DNA of 64,000 bases from CAZTHL01 sp964613585 (GTDB lineage: Bacteria > Pseudomonadota > Alphaproteobacteria > DSM-16000 > Inquilinaceae), in NCBI GenBank assembly GCA_964613585.1, contig CAZTHL010000006.1, positions 1 through 64,000 of the forward strand, written 5' to 3'. This document shows positions 26,441-35,831 of the stretch, in pieces (within the stretch, counting starts at the first letter, position 1; the number at the start of each line of letters is the position of its first letter). The notes below the pieces were generated by a model. The model saw nothing but the letters and a program-made list of their open reading frames with translations, did no database searches and had not been told where the DNA came from. Position numbers and translations under genes: made by a program.

Positions 26441-28462
26441 ATGCGCCTCTTGAGACGATTCAACGATGTCGGCATTGGCATCCGCGTCGCCGCGGGCTTC
26501 GCCGTGGTGATCCTCTTCCTCGTCGGGCTCGGCGCGAAATCGTTCCTGACCCTGTCGACCGTGGATGACGGGCTCGGCCGCTTCGCCGCCGCCGCCGCCG
26601 CCACCACGGACGCCGCGGCGGTCAACGCCGGCTATCTCGATCTCAAGGTGGCCGTGCGCGAGTATGTGGCTCAGGCGAGCGCGGAGCGGGCGGAGCGGGC
26701 GCAGGCGACCCACAGGCACCTGCTCATGCTGGTCGACCGGGCGGCCGAACAGAGCGCGTCCGAGGAGGCGCGCGACGCCTTCCTCGGGGTCCAGCGCCTG
26801 CTCGACGCCTATGCCGAGCGCTTCGCCGCGATGGTCGAGACCCGTTCCCGGCTGGCCGATCTGCGTGATTACCGGCTGGTCGCCGCCGGCGACGCGCTCC
26901 ACGGCGATCTTCAGGAGCTGATCGATGCGGTTGCCGCGGACCGGCCGCGCCTTGCGCTGAGCCTGAGCCGGGCGCTCACCGAAGCCATGGCCGGGCGGGA
27001 CCACGCCCTGCGCTTCACGGCGTTCGCCGGGCCCGACGACCGTCAGCGGGCGGCTGCCGCCTTCGAGCGCGCGGGGTCCATGCTGGCCGGCCTGCGCGGG
27101 ACGGTGCCGGCCGGGCTCGACGCGCCGCTGGCCGCCGTCGTCGATCGGCTCGACGGCGTCGCGGCGGCGCTCGGCGACTGGGCCGAGCTGGCGGCCGAGG
27201 CCGACCGCGTCGCCGGCACCGAGGTCGAGGCGATCGGCGGCCAGATCGGCGACGCCCTGGCGATCATCGGCGTCGTGGCCGACTCCCGGACATCGACCAT
27301 CGAGACGGAGGTCGGCCAGCGGCTGGACACAGGCCGGCAGGTCGTCGTCATCGGCTCGCTGGCGGCGGTCGCGCTGGCCTTCGGCGCCAGCGTGCTGATC
27401 AGCGCCAGCGTCAGCCGGCCCATCACGGCCATGGCCCGCGCCATGCACCGGCTCAAGGACGGGGATCTTGAAGTGGCGATCCCCGCGGTCGGACAGCGCG
27501 ACGAGGTCGGGGAGATGGCCGATTCGGTGCAGGTGTTCAAGGAGAGCGCCCGCGAGGTCGAACGCATGCGCCGTCAGCAGGCGGAAGCTGAGGAACGCGC
27601 CGCCGCCGAGCGGCGCGTGGCCATGGCCACCCTGGCGGAGCAGTTCGAGCACAGTGTCGGCGAGGTGGTCGACGCCCTGGGCAGCGCCACGAACGAGCTC
27701 CAGTCGATTGCCGAATCCATGTCGTCGACGGCCGACGAGACCCGCCGCCAGGCAGGACGCGTGGCGGAGGCGGCGGAGAGGGCCTCCGGCAACGTCAGCA
27801 CGGTGGCGGCGGCGGCCGAGCAGATGAGCCAGTCGGTCGGCGAGATCGGCCAGCGGGTTCGCCGTTCGACCGAGGTGGCCGGCAAGGCGGTCGCCCGCGC
27901 CCTCGAGACCGACAAGACCATGCACGGCTTGTCGGAAAGCGCCGAGCGCGTCGGCGACGTGGTCAGGCTGATCCATGAGATCGCCGAGCAGACCAACCTT
28001 CTGGCGCTCAACGCGACCATCGAGGCCGCCCGGGCCGGCGAGGCCGGCAAGGGCTTCGCGGTGGTCGCCGGGGAGGTGAAGAACCTGGCCACCCAGACCG
28101 GCAGCGCGACGGGCGAGATTGCCGCCCAGGTCGGCTCGATGCGCGAGGTGGTGGGTGGGGCCGTGGCAGCGATCCAGGCGATCCGCGGCACCATCGAGGA
28201 GATGAGCGAGATGGCCTCGGCCATCGCCGCGGCGGTCGAGCAGCAGTCCGCCGCCACCGCGGCGATCGCCAGCAACGCCCGGGAGGCCGCGGCCGGCACC
28301 CGCCAGGTGCTCGACCAGATCGGCGGCGTGCAGGAGGCCGCCGAGGAAGCCGGGGCTGCCGCCGAGGAGGTGGTGGGCGCCGTGGGCTCGCTGAACCGTC
28401 AATCCGTCTCCCTGCACGGTCAGGTCGAGTCCTTCCTGGGCGAGGTCCGCGGCGGCCGGTAG
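26441..28462 (+). CDS. Methyl-accepting chemotaxis protein with helical-bundle sensor
   Basis: The 673-residue chemoreceptor has a first membrane helix at about 13-35 (IRVAAGFAVVILFLVGLGAK). A ~270-residue periplasmic region of long alanine-rich helices follows, resembling a helical-bundle ligand domain. Then come a second helix (~305-325), HAMP (MHRLKDGDLEVAIPAVGQ) and the signalling hairpin with tip IAEQTNLLALNATIEAARAG then KGFAVVAGEVKNLA. The ATG at 26441 has GAGGAA seven bases upstream and starts the protein just before the helix. No che or flagellar genes are in the window. Confidence 0.9.
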   Translation: MRLLRRFNDVGIGIRVAAGFAVVILFLVGLGAKSFLTLSTVDDGLGRFAAAAAATTDAAAVNAGYLDLKVAVREYVAQASAERAERAQATHRHLLMLVDRAAEQSASEEARDAFLGVQRLLDAYAERFAAMVETRSRLADLRDYRLVAAGDALHGDLQELIDAVAADRPRLALSLSRALTEAMAGRDHALRFTAFAGPDDRQRAAAAFERAGSMLAGLRGTVPAGLDAPLAAVVDRLDGVAAALGDWAELAAEADRVAGTEVEAIGGQIGDALAIIGVVADSRTSTIETEVGQRLDTGRQVVVIGSLAAVALAFGASVLISASVSRPITAMARAMHRLKDGDLEVAIPAVGQRDEVGEMADSVQVFKESAREVERMRRQQAEAEERAAAERRVAMATLAEQFEHSVGEVVDALGSATNELQSIAESMSSTADETRRQAGRVAEAAERASGNVSTVAAAAEQMSQSVGEIGQRVRRSTEVAGKAVARALETDKTMHGLSESAERVGDVVRLIHEIAEQTNLLALNATIEAARAGEAGKGFAVVAGEVKNLATQTGSATGEIAAQVGSMREVVGGAVAAIQAIRGTIEEMSEMASAIAAAVEQQSAATAAIASNAREAAAGTRQVLDQIGGVQEAAEEAGAAAEEVVGAVGSLNRQSVSLHGQVESFLGEVRGGR

Positions 28463-28738
28463 CCGACGGCGGGCAGGATATCCCGTTTTCTTCTTGCCGT
28501 ACGGGAACGGCTGTCGCCATCCTGGCCTTGAAAACGCGGAGCCGACGAGAGGACACGTCGGCTCGGCCGGGGCGCGCCCGCCACCCCTACCGCCGCACGG
28601 GTGCGCCGTTGCGAGGTCATGGCCGAAGCCATTGGCTCGCTGGCATGAGACGACGTTGCCCTTGCCTTGTCGGGCCACGGTCAGGCGTCTTGATTGGCTT
28701 CGGCGCCGCTGCGGCCGGCCGGACCGCGGAGGTCGGTC
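28463..28738. other. Intergenic region between chemoreceptor and acyl-CoA dehydrogenase
   Basis: No gene is supported. The bases around 28488-28540 contain loosely complementary CCGTTTTC and GAAAACG stretches that could form a terminator-like structure for the chemoreceptor transcript. Confidence 0.3.
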
Positions 28739-30553
28739 ATGATCCCGTACCAGGCTCCTGTCGAGGAGATGCGCTTCCTCCTTGATTCGATCGTCGGCCT
28801 CGACCGGCTTGCCGACGAGCTGGGCTTTGCCGAGGTGACGGCGGAGACGGTGGGCGCGATCCTGGAGGAGGCGGCCCGGCTTGCCGCCGGCGTTCTGGCG
28901 CCGCTCAACCAGCCCGGCGACCGGATCGGCGCGCGATACCGCGACGGCGTCGTCACCCTGCCGGAGGGCTTCCGCGAGGCCTACGCGCGGTACCGCGACG
29001 GCGGCTGGAACGGCCTCGCCTTCGACCCGGACCATGGCGGGCAGGGCCTGCCCTGGGCGCTGGCCGCGGCCGTCCAGGAGATGTGGCTGTCGGCCAACTG
29101 CTCCTTCGGCCTGTGCCCACTGCTCAACCAGAGCTGTGTCGAGCTGCTTCAGGTCCATGGGGATCCCGCGCAGAAGCGGCTCTACCTGCCGAGGCTGATC
29201 AGCGGCGAGTGGACCGGCACCATGAACCTGACCGAGCCGCAGGCGGGCTCGGATCTCGGCGCGTTGCGCACGCGCGCCGAGCGTGACGGCGACGCCTACC
29301 GCCTGTTCGGCCAGAAGATCTACATCACCTATGGCGAGCACGATCTGTCCGAGAACATCATCCACATGGTCCTGGCCCGCCTGCCCGACGCGCCGCCGGG
29401 GGTGCGCGGCATAAGCCTCTTCATCGTCCCGAAGCAACTCCCCGACCCGGCCGGCCGGCTCGGGCAGCGCAATGATGTCCGCTGCCTGTCGATCGAGCAG
29501 AAGATGGGAATCCACGCCAGCCCGACCTGCGTCATGGCGTTCGGCGAGGCCGGCGGCGCGGTCGGCTTCCTGGTCGGCCGGGAGAATCAGGGCCTGGCTC
29601 AGATGTTCACCATGATGAATCATGCCCGCCTGTCCGTCGGCCTTCAGGGGGTCGCGCTCGCCGAGCGGGCCTATCAGCAGGCGCGCGACTTTGCCCGCGA
29701 GCGTGTGCAGAGCCGCGAGATGCTTGACGTGCCGACTGCACACGGCGAGCGCGCGGTGACGATCGTCCACCATCCCGACGTGCGCCGCATGCTGATGACG
29801 ATGAAGGCGCTGACCGCCTCCGGCCGGGCACTGTCCTACCTCGTCGCCGGTCTCCTCGATGAGGCGCGCCGTCATCCCGATCCCGGCCGGCGGCAGCGTG
29901 CCCAGGCCGAGGCCGATTTGATGATCCCGGTGGCCAAGATCTGGTGCACGGAGGCGGGGGTCGAGGTCGCCTCGACCGGCATCCAGGTGCATGGAGGCAT
30001 GGGGTATGTCGAGGACACCGGCGCCGCGCAGCATCTGCGGGATGCCCGCATCGCGACCATCTACGAAGGCACCACGGGCATTCAGGCCAATGACCTGGTC
30101 TTCCGAAAGATCCTGCGCGACGGCGGCGCCGTCGCGCAGGCGTGGCTTGACGAGCAGCGATCCCTGGCGCGGCGGCTCGGCGGCCGGTCGACCCGATCCG
30201 GCGATGCGCCGGCGACGATCGCCGCACGGCTGGATGACGGCCTCCTGGCGCTCTCCCGCGCCACCCAGTGGGTGCTGGAGCACGGCAGCGGCTCAGCCCG
30301 GGCGGTGGCGGCCGGAGCGGTGCCCTATGCCCGCATGTTCGGCGCGGTTGCGGGCGCTGCCGTCCTGGCCCGCGCCGGGCTCGCCGCGATGGAGCGCGAG
30401 GCGGATGGCGCCCTCGACCGCGGAGCCGTCCGGGCCCGGCTGCTGGCCTGCCGCTTCTTCGCCGAGACGCGGCTTCCGGGGGCCGCGGGGCTGCTCACCG
30501 CCGTCACCGAGAGCCACCATGGCGCCTTGGCGTACGACGAGGCGGAGCTTTAG
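28739..30553 (+). CDS. Acyl-CoA dehydrogenase, long C-terminal form
   Basis: This FAD enzyme oxidises an acyl-CoA to the 2-enoyl-CoA. The 604-residue product shows GLAFDPDHGGQGLPW, the substrate-site region TGTMNLTEPQAGSDLGALRT, MGIHASPTCVMAFGEA, GIQVHGGMGYVEDTGAAQHL and the catalytic-base region IYEGTTGIQANDLVFRK. It has an extra C-terminal domain as in the ~600-residue group that includes DmdC-like and related enzymes; the acyl substrate cannot be told. The ATG at 28739 has GAGG at proper spacing. pyrD starts 23 bp downstream. Confidence 0.9.
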   Translation: MIPYQAPVEEMRFLLDSIVGLDRLADELGFAEVTAETVGAILEEAARLAAGVLAPLNQPGDRIGARYRDGVVTLPEGFREAYARYRDGGWNGLAFDPDHGGQGLPWALAAAVQEMWLSANCSFGLCPLLNQSCVELLQVHGDPAQKRLYLPRLISGEWTGTMNLTEPQAGSDLGALRTRAERDGDAYRLFGQKIYITYGEHDLSENIIHMVLARLPDAPPGVRGISLFIVPKQLPDPAGRLGQRNDVRCLSIEQKMGIHASPTCVMAFGEAGGAVGFLVGRENQGLAQMFTMMNHARLSVGLQGVALAERAYQQARDFARERVQSREMLDVPTAHGERAVTIVHHPDVRRMLMTMKALTASGRALSYLVAGLLDEARRHPDPGRRQRAQAEADLMIPVAKIWCTEAGVEVASTGIQVHGGMGYVEDTGAAQHLRDARIATIYEGTTGIQANDLVFRKILRDGGAVAQAWLDEQRSLARRLGGRSTRSGDAPATIAARLDDGLLALSRATQWVLEHGSGSARAVAAGAVPYARMFGAVAGAAVLARAGLAAMEREADGALDRGAVRARLLACRFFAETRLPGAAGLLTAVTESHHGALAYDEAEL

Positions 30554-30576
30554 CGGCGCGACCACTGGGTACGGGA

Positions 30577-31719
30577 ATGCTCGACCTTTATCCGCTGACC
30601 GGCCGTCTGCTGCGCTCGCTGCCGTCGGAGACGGCGCACGCGTTCGGCCTGTGGGCGCTGCGCCATGGTCTGGCGCGTCGCCCGGCCAATGCCGCCGATC
30701 CGGTCCTGGCGGTCGAACTGTGGGGCCGGCGCTTCGGCAACCCGCTGGGGCTCGCCGCCGGCGTCGACAAGAACGCCGAGGTCATGGCGCCGGCGCTCCG
30801 GCTCGGCTTCGGCTTCGTCGAGATCGGCACCGTCACGCCCCGGCCCCAGCGCGGCAATCCCGCGCCGAGGCTGTTCCGTGTGCGGTCCCGGCAGGCGCTC
30901 ATCAACCGGCTCGGCTTCAACAACGCCGGGCTCGCGGTCGTCGCCGAGCGCCTGCGCGCATACCGGGCCCAGCCGCACCGGCCATTGGGCCCGGTCGGCG
31001 TCAACATCGGCTGCAACCGGGACAGCGAGGACCCGGTTGTGGACTACCGGGCCGGGATCGAGGCGCTGGCCGGCTTGGCAGACTACCTCGCGATCAATGT
31101 CTCCTCCCCCAACACGCCCGGCCTGCGCGCCCTGCAGGGCCGGTCCGCGCTCGGCGCGCTTCTGGAGACGGCTCTGGACGCCCGTGCCCGCAGCGGCCAC
31201 GCAACGCCCTTGCTCGTCAAGATCGCCCCGGACCTCGACGACGAGGCCTGCGCGGCCATTGCCGAGACCGCGCTCGGGCTCGGCGTCGACGGGCTGATCG
31301 TTTCGAACACGACGGTCAGCCGGCCGACCGATCTGCCGTTGTGGGCTCGTGCGGAAGCCGGCGGCCTGAGCGGCCGTCCGCTGATGCAGCGGGCGACCGA
31401 TCGCCTGCGGCTGATGGCCGGGCTGACCGGCGGCCGGTTGCCTCTGATCGGCGCCGGCGGCGTGGCGAGCGGCGCCGACGCCTATGAGAAGATCCGTGCC
31501 GGCGCCAGCCTGGTGCAGCTCTATACCGCGCTCATCTACGGCGGACCGGCCCTGCCCGGCCGGATCCTCGAGGATCTGACCGGGCGGCTGCGCGCCGATG
31601 GCTTCACCTCGGCCGCCGAGGCGGTGAACGCCGATCGCCGCCGGCCCGCGTCGGTCCCGAAGGGCCAGGCGGCGCCAATGCCGGACGCCGGGGAGAGCCC
31701 GGCCCGGCAGCCGGCGTGA
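30577..31719 (+). CDS. pyrD: Dihydroorotate dehydrogenase (quinone), class 2
   Basis: PyrD oxidises dihydroorotate to orotate in pyrimidine synthesis and passes electrons to ubiquinone at the membrane. The 380-residue product has the class 2 N-terminal helical extension (LDLYPLTGRLLRSLPSETAHAF). Flavin and substrate motifs are NPLGLAAGVDKNAEV, GFVEIGTVTPRPQ and NRLGFNNAGL; the catalytic serine lies in LAINVSSPNTPGLR, and GAGGVASGADAYEKIRAGA binds phosphate. The last ~35 residues are a proline-rich tail beyond the usual end. It may be co-transcribed with the acyl-CoA dehydrogenase. Confidence 0.95.
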   Translation: MLDLYPLTGRLLRSLPSETAHAFGLWALRHGLARRPANAADPVLAVELWGRRFGNPLGLAAGVDKNAEVMAPALRLGFGFVEIGTVTPRPQRGNPAPRLFRVRSRQALINRLGFNNAGLAVVAERLRAYRAQPHRPLGPVGVNIGCNRDSEDPVVDYRAGIEALAGLADYLAINVSSPNTPGLRALQGRSALGALLETALDARARSGHATPLLVKIAPDLDDEACAAIAETALGLGVDGLIVSNTTVSRPTDLPLWARAEAGGLSGRPLMQRATDRLRLMAGLTGGRLPLIGAGGVASGADAYEKIRAGASLVQLYTALIYGGPALPGRILEDLTGRLRADGFTSAAEAVNADRRRPASVPKGQAAPMPDAGESPARQPA

Positions 31720-32177
31720 CGGCGTCCGGGAGGAGGCCGCGGCCGCGCGGCTGGCCTGTGGTGTTTTCGTGCCCTCCGCGATCCTTCGAGGTCGCAAGGT
31801 CTCTCGGGCCTATCGCCGGTCCGGCAGATCGGTTATAACGCAGTGCAGCACGGCCATGCTCCGCGCCCGCGACGCCGGGCGGGCCGGCAGGTGCGCAGCG
31901 CGGTGACATTGACTCGGGGCCGGGCATAGGCCACGTAGCTGACGTGGGATAGCAAGGGCCAGCGCCGCGATGGAGCGCGTCGGCGCGCTGGCGGGCCGCT
32001 GATCACGCTGCGGTCGAAAGGCCCGGCTTCCGATAAGCAGGCGAGCGACGAGATGCCGGAGCGCCCCCATGGCGCCGCCGTCCGCGAGTCGCTGGCCACC
32101 GGAAGCGCTGAACTTGAGCCGCCCGCGCGCCCTCGCGCAGGCCGTAGTCCGACACCAGACGAAGGAGGATCAGGCTG
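31720..32177. other. Intergenic region upstream of the DJ-1/PfpI-like gene
   Basis: No gene is recognisable in these 458 bp. A short palindrome (CACGTAGCTGACGTGG, near 31931) lies in the middle and could be a hairpin or operator. The last bases before 32178 (GAAGGAGGATCAG) form a strong ribosome-binding site for the next gene. Confidence 0.4.
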
Positions 32178-32744
32178 ATGGATCAACCGCTCAACGGCCG
32201 GACCATCGCTATCCTCGTGGCTAATGGCTTCGAGGAAATGGAAATGACCGAGCCCCAGCGGGCGCTGCTCGGCGCCGGGGCCACCCCCAAGATCGTGTCC
32301 CCCGAGCAGGCTCTCGTGAACGGCTGGCTCGGCCGGGCCTGGGGTCATTACTTCCCGATCGACGTGTCGCTGTCTTCCGCCCTGGCCGCCGATTTCGACG
32401 GGCTGATCATCCCGGGCGGCAAGCGGAGCGCCGACAAGCTGCTGACGCTCGCGCACAGCAAGCGCTTCATCCGCGGCTTCGCCGACGGCGGCAAGCCGAT
32501 CGTCGCCATTGGCCACGCGCTGACGCTGCTGGCCGATGCCGAGCGGCTGTCGGGGCGCCAGGTCGCGGCGGACGAGACGGTCACCGCGGCGATCGGCGAG
32601 GCGGACGCCACCGTCTCCGAAGAGGCTCTGGTGGTTGACCGCAACCTCCTGTCGGCGAAGGACGATGTCGATATGGAGGCGCTCAAGCCGGCAGTGGTGA
32701 AGCTGATCACCGAGGTGACGGAAAGCCTGGACGCCGCCGCCTGA
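32178..32744 (+). CDS. DJ-1/PfpI-family protein lacking the nucleophilic cysteine
   Basis: The 188-residue product has the DJ-1/PfpI fold: TIAILVANGFEEMEMTEPQ with the conserved glutamate (FEEME), DFDGLIIPGGKRSADKLL, IRGFADGGKPIVAIGHAL, and the AALEALVVDRNLL-like end. In active members the nucleophile elbow reads AICHG/AICHA; here it reads AIGHA, so the cysteine is glycine and the protein is probably not a standard glyoxalase/deglycase or protease. A binding or structural role is inferred. A GGAGGAT site precedes the ATG and a strong terminator follows. Confidence 0.85.
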   Translation: MDQPLNGRTIAILVANGFEEMEMTEPQRALLGAGATPKIVSPEQALVNGWLGRAWGHYFPIDVSLSSALAADFDGLIIPGGKRSADKLLTLAHSKRFIRGFADGGKPIVAIGHALTLLADAERLSGRQVAADETVTAAIGEADATVSEEALVVDRNLLSAKDDVDMEALKPAVVKLITEVTESLDAAA

Positions 32745-32774
32745 CCCGGGCGCGCCTGCTTTCGACGTCGCGGC

Positions 32775-32800
32775 AACGCCGGCCCCCGGGGCCGGCGTTT
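32775..32800 (+). terminator. Intrinsic terminator after the DJ-1/PfpI-like gene
   Basis: This is a perfect 11-bp GC stem (ACGCCGGCCCC / GGGGCCGGCGT) followed by TTT on the plus strand, about 30 bp after the stop codon. It sits between convergent genes and may also stop the opp operon from the other side. Confidence 0.8.
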
Positions 32801-32835
32801 GGCGTTTCACGGATCGGCGTTCCATGGGCAGGCGG

Positions 32836-33852
32836 TCATGGCCGGGCCTTGGGAGTCGGCGTCTCCCAGTAGTGGCAGGCCGCCCGGTGGCCGGGGCCAA
32901 CCTCGTGGAGCGGCGGTGGCACCGCGGCGCAATGGTCCGTCGCCTTCGGACAGCGGGTGCGGAAGACACAGCCGCTCGGCGGATGGACCGGGGACGGCGG
33001 GTCGCCGGCAAGCACGAGCCGCCGCTTGGCCCGTTCCGCGTCTGGATCCGGCAGCGGCACTGCGGAGACCAGCGCCTGGGTGTAGGGATGCCGCGGCTCG
33101 GCGTAGACGGCCTCGCGCGGGCCCAGCTCGACCGGCCGGCCCAGGTAGAGCACCAGGATCCGCCGGCTGATGTGGCGCACGACGGACAGGTCGTGGCTGA
33201 TGAAGATCAGGGACAGGGCCGACTCGCGTTGAAGCCGCATCAGCAGGTTGATGATCTGCGACTGGATCGAGACGTCGAGCGCCGAGACCGGCTCGTCGCA
33301 GACGATCAGCCGCGGGCCCGGCACCATGGCCCGGGCGATGCCGATGCGCTGACACTGGCCGCCGGAGAACTCGTGCGGATAGCGGTTCATCAGCCCTGGA
33401 GCGAGGCCGACCCGCTCCAGGGCTTCGCGCACCCGCTGGCGTCGAGCCGCGGCGGCGAGGCCGGGCTCGAAGGTCAGCAGCGGCTCGGCGATGATCTCGC
33501 CCACGGTCATGCGCGGGTCGAGCGAGGCGAGCGGATCCTGGAAGACGATCTGCAGCTCGCGCCGCCGTGCCCGCAAGGCGGCCGGCCGGAGCGCTGCCAG
33601 ATCCTCGCCCCGCCACAGCACCTGGCCGGCGGTCGACGGGATCAACTGCAGGATCGCGCGGCCCAGGGTCGACTTGCCGCAGCCGCTCTCGCCGACCACC
33701 CCCAGGGTCTCGCCGGGACCCAGGTCGAAGCTGACCCCGTCCACGGCGCGCACGACCTCGCGACGCCGGGACAGCAACGGCTTCGGCAGCGGGAAATGGA
33801 CCTTCAGGTCGCGAACCGCGAGCCACGGCTCCGATCCGGCTTCCGCGGTCAC
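32836..33852 (-). CDS. oppF: Oligopeptide ABC transporter ATPase, OppF type
   Basis: The 338-residue ATPase pairs with OppD to power peptide import. It shows Walker A GVVGESGCGKSTLGRAIL, Q-loop QIVFQDPLASLDPRMTV, signature FSGGQCQRIGIARAM, Walker B LIVCDEPVSALDVSIQ and the H-loop ISHDLSVV. The C-terminal oligo_HPY domain has CVFRTRCP. The start GTG at 33852 overlaps the oppD stop as GTGA. It is last in the operon oppA-B-C-D-F on the minus strand. Confidence 0.93.
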   Translation of the reverse strand: MTAEAGSEPWLAVRDLKVHFPLPKPLLSRRREVVRAVDGVSFDLGPGETLGVVGESGCGKSTLGRAILQLIPSTAGQVLWRGEDLAALRPAALRARRRELQIVFQDPLASLDPRMTVGEIIAEPLLTFEPGLAAAARRQRVREALERVGLAPGLMNRYPHEFSGGQCQRIGIARAMVPGPRLIVCDEPVSALDVSIQSQIINLLMRLQRESALSLIFISHDLSVVRHISRRILVLYLGRPVELGPREAVYAEPRHPYTQALVSAVPLPDPDAERAKRRLVLAGDPPSPVHPPSGCVFRTRCPKATDHCAAVPPPLHEVGPGHRAACHYWETPTPKARP

Positions 33853-34901
33853 GGGTCCTCCAGATGGCAGGCCTTGGTCCCGCGTCCGGCCGGGCGCAGC
33901 GCCGGATCCTCCGCGGTGCAGCGATCGAAGGCGTGGCGGCAACGCGGTTGGAAGCTGCAGCCCGGCGGCAGGCGCTCCGGGCTCGGCGGCTGGCCGGGAA
34001 TCGTCGGCAGCAGAGTTTCTGCCGCGCCGGACAGACGCGGCATGCTGGCGAGCAGCGCCCCGGTGTAGGGGTGGCGTGGCTGGTAGAACAGGTCGCGCAC
34101 GGGCGCGCTCTCGACGATCCGGCCGGCGTACATGACCGCGACCCTGTCGGCGAGGCCGGCGATGACGCCCAGGTCATGGGTGATCAGCACGATGGCGGTG
34201 TGCAGTTCGCGCCTGAGGTCGGCGAACAGCTCCAGGATCTGCGCCTGCACCGTGACGTCCAGCGCTGTCGTCGGCTCGTCGGCGATCAGCAGATCGGGCT
34301 CGCACAGGAGCGCCATGGCGATCATGACACGCTGCCGCATGCCGCCGGACAGCTCGTGCGGATAGCCCTCCAGTCGGCGGGCGGCATCGGGGATGCGGAC
34401 CCGATCGAGCAGCTCGACGGCGCGACGGCGGGCCGCACGTCCGGTCATGCCCTGATGGCGGGTGAGCACCTCGGTCATCTGGGTGGCGATCGTTAGGTAC
34501 GGGTTGAGCGAGGTCATCGGGTCCTGGAAGATCATGGCGATGCGCGCGCCGCGGATCCGGTTCAGCCGCTGCGGCGGCAGGCCGATCAGCTCGGCGCCGC
34601 GAAAGCGCGCGCTTCCCGTGGCGCGGCCGTTGCTGGCCAGCAGGCCCAGGACCGCCAGGAAGGCCTGGCTCTTGCCGCAGCCGCTCTCCCCCACCACCCC
34701 GAGGGCTTCCGCCTCGCCGATGGCGAAGGACAGGCCGCGCACGGCCGGGACCGGCCCGTCCGGCGTGTCGAAGCGCACCTCCAGATCCTCGACCGCGAGC
34801 ACCTCGTTCGCCGGGTCCGGGTCGGCCGAGGGGGCGGCGCGGTCGTCGATCCGCGCGGCCTCGGCCGGCGCCGGGACGGGCCTGGCGCGCGATGCGTGCA
34901 T
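33849..34901 (-). CDS. oppD: Oligopeptide ABC transporter ATPase, OppD type
   Basis: The 350-residue ATPase has Walker A GVVGESGCGKSQAFLAVL, Q-loop AMIFQDPMTSLNPYLTI, signature LSGGMRQRVMIAMAL, Walker B LLIADEPTTALDVTVQ, and LITHDLGVIAGLADRVAVMY. The C-terminal oligo_HPY domain has CSFQPRC. The ATG at 34901 shares one base with the oppC stop (TAATG), so translation is coupled. The first ~30 residues are a low-complexity Ala/Pro-rich leader not typical of the family. Confidence 0.93.
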   Translation of the reverse strand: MHASRARPVPAPAEAARIDDRAAPSADPDPANEVLAVEDLEVRFDTPDGPVPAVRGLSFAIGEAEALGVVGESGCGKSQAFLAVLGLLASNGRATGSARFRGAELIGLPPQRLNRIRGARIAMIFQDPMTSLNPYLTIATQMTEVLTRHQGMTGRAARRRAVELLDRVRIPDAARRLEGYPHELSGGMRQRVMIAMALLCEPDLLIADEPTTALDVTVQAQILELFADLRRELHTAIVLITHDLGVIAGLADRVAVMYAGRIVESAPVRDLFYQPRHPYTGALLASMPRLSGAAETLLPTIPGQPPSPERLPPGCSFQPRCRHAFDRCTAEDPALRPAGRGTKACHLEDP

Positions 34902-35797
34902 TACCGGTCCCGCGGGTCGAGGGCGTCGCGCAGCCCGTCGCCGATGAAGTTCAGGGAATAGAGCGTCGCCGCCAGGAACAGGGCGGGGAAGAGCAGCATC
35001 CACGGCGCCGATTCGAGATTGTAGGCGCCCTCGCTGATCAGCACGCCCCAGCTGGTCAGCGGCTCCTGCACGCCGAGCCCGAGAAAGCTGAGGAAACTTT
35101 CGAACAGAATCACCGTCGGCACGGTGAGCGTCGTATAGACGATCACCGGGCCGAAGGCGTTCGGGACCACATGGCGGCGCACGATGGTCACTGGCCGCAC
35201 GCCGGTCGCCCGGGCCGCCTCGATGAACTCGCGGCGCTTGATGCCGAGCGCCTGGCCGCGAACGATCCGGGCCATGTCGAGCCAGGTCACGGCGCCCACA
35301 GCGACGAACATGAGCAGAAAGTTCCGCCCGAACACGACGATCAGCAGGATCACCAGGAAGATGAAGGGCAGCGAGTAGAGGATGTCCACGATCCGCATCA
35401 TGATGTTGTCGACGGCGCCGCCGAGGAAGCCGGCCAGCGCGCCATAGGCGACGCCGATCATCAAGCTGACCATCGTGGCGGTGAGCCCGATGGCGAGCGA
35501 GACTCGGCCGCCGATCAGCGTGCGGGTCAGCAGGTCGCGGCCGTTGCGGTCGGTTCCGAAGGGGTAGAAGCCGTCCAGCGTCGGGGGATGGCCGATCTTC
35601 GTCCAGTCGATGTCGGCGTGGCCGTGCGGCGTCAGCCACGGCCCGACCACGCACAGAAGGGTGATGATCGTCAGCACGACGGCGCCGGTGACGGCGGCGC
35701 GGTTGCGGCGCAGCCGGCGCCAGGCGTCCTGCCACAGGCTGCGGCCGCGCGCGGCCTCGAGCGGCCCGGGCGTCACGCCCGGTGTCGTGTCGGTCAT
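34901..35797 (-). CDS. oppC: Oligopeptide ABC transporter permease, OppC type
   Basis: The 298-residue inner-membrane permease has a cytoplasmic N-terminal stretch (DAWRRLRRNRAAVTGAVVL) leading into the first helix, then five further helices. The EAA coupling loop is EAARATGVRPVTIVRRHVVP. The periplasmic signature FGTDRNGRDLLTR is typical of OppC/DppC. It forms the channel with OppB, whose gene lies 34 bp upstream on the same strand. Confidence 0.93.
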   Translation of the reverse strand: MTDTTPGVTPGPLEAARGRSLWQDAWRRLRRNRAAVTGAVVLTIITLLCVVGPWLTPHGHADIDWTKIGHPPTLDGFYPFGTDRNGRDLLTRTLIGGRVSLAIGLTATMVSLMIGVAYGALAGFLGGAVDNIMMRIVDILYSLPFIFLVILLIVVFGRNFLLMFVAVGAVTWLDMARIVRGQALGIKRREFIEAARATGVRPVTIVRRHVVPNAFGPVIVYTTLTVPTVILFESFLSFLGLGVQEPLTSWGVLISEGAYNLESAPWMLLFPALFLAATLYSLNFIGDGLRDALDPRDR

Positions 35798-35831
35798 GGG
35801 CGGCGTCCCGACGGCATCACGCGTTCCGGCC

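Noticed and set aside
26357..30283. A 1308-codon open frame on the minus strand
   Set aside because: It runs antisense to the Sua5, chemoreceptor and acyl-CoA dehydrogenase region, is rich in Arg/Gly/His/Asp of the antisense-GC type, and has no domain; it is a by-product of strong GC bias.
33849..35735. OppC-OppD fusion of 628 codons
   Set aside because: The first half is antisense-like low-complexity overlapping oppC in another frame; oppD starts at 34901 with a TAATG overlap.
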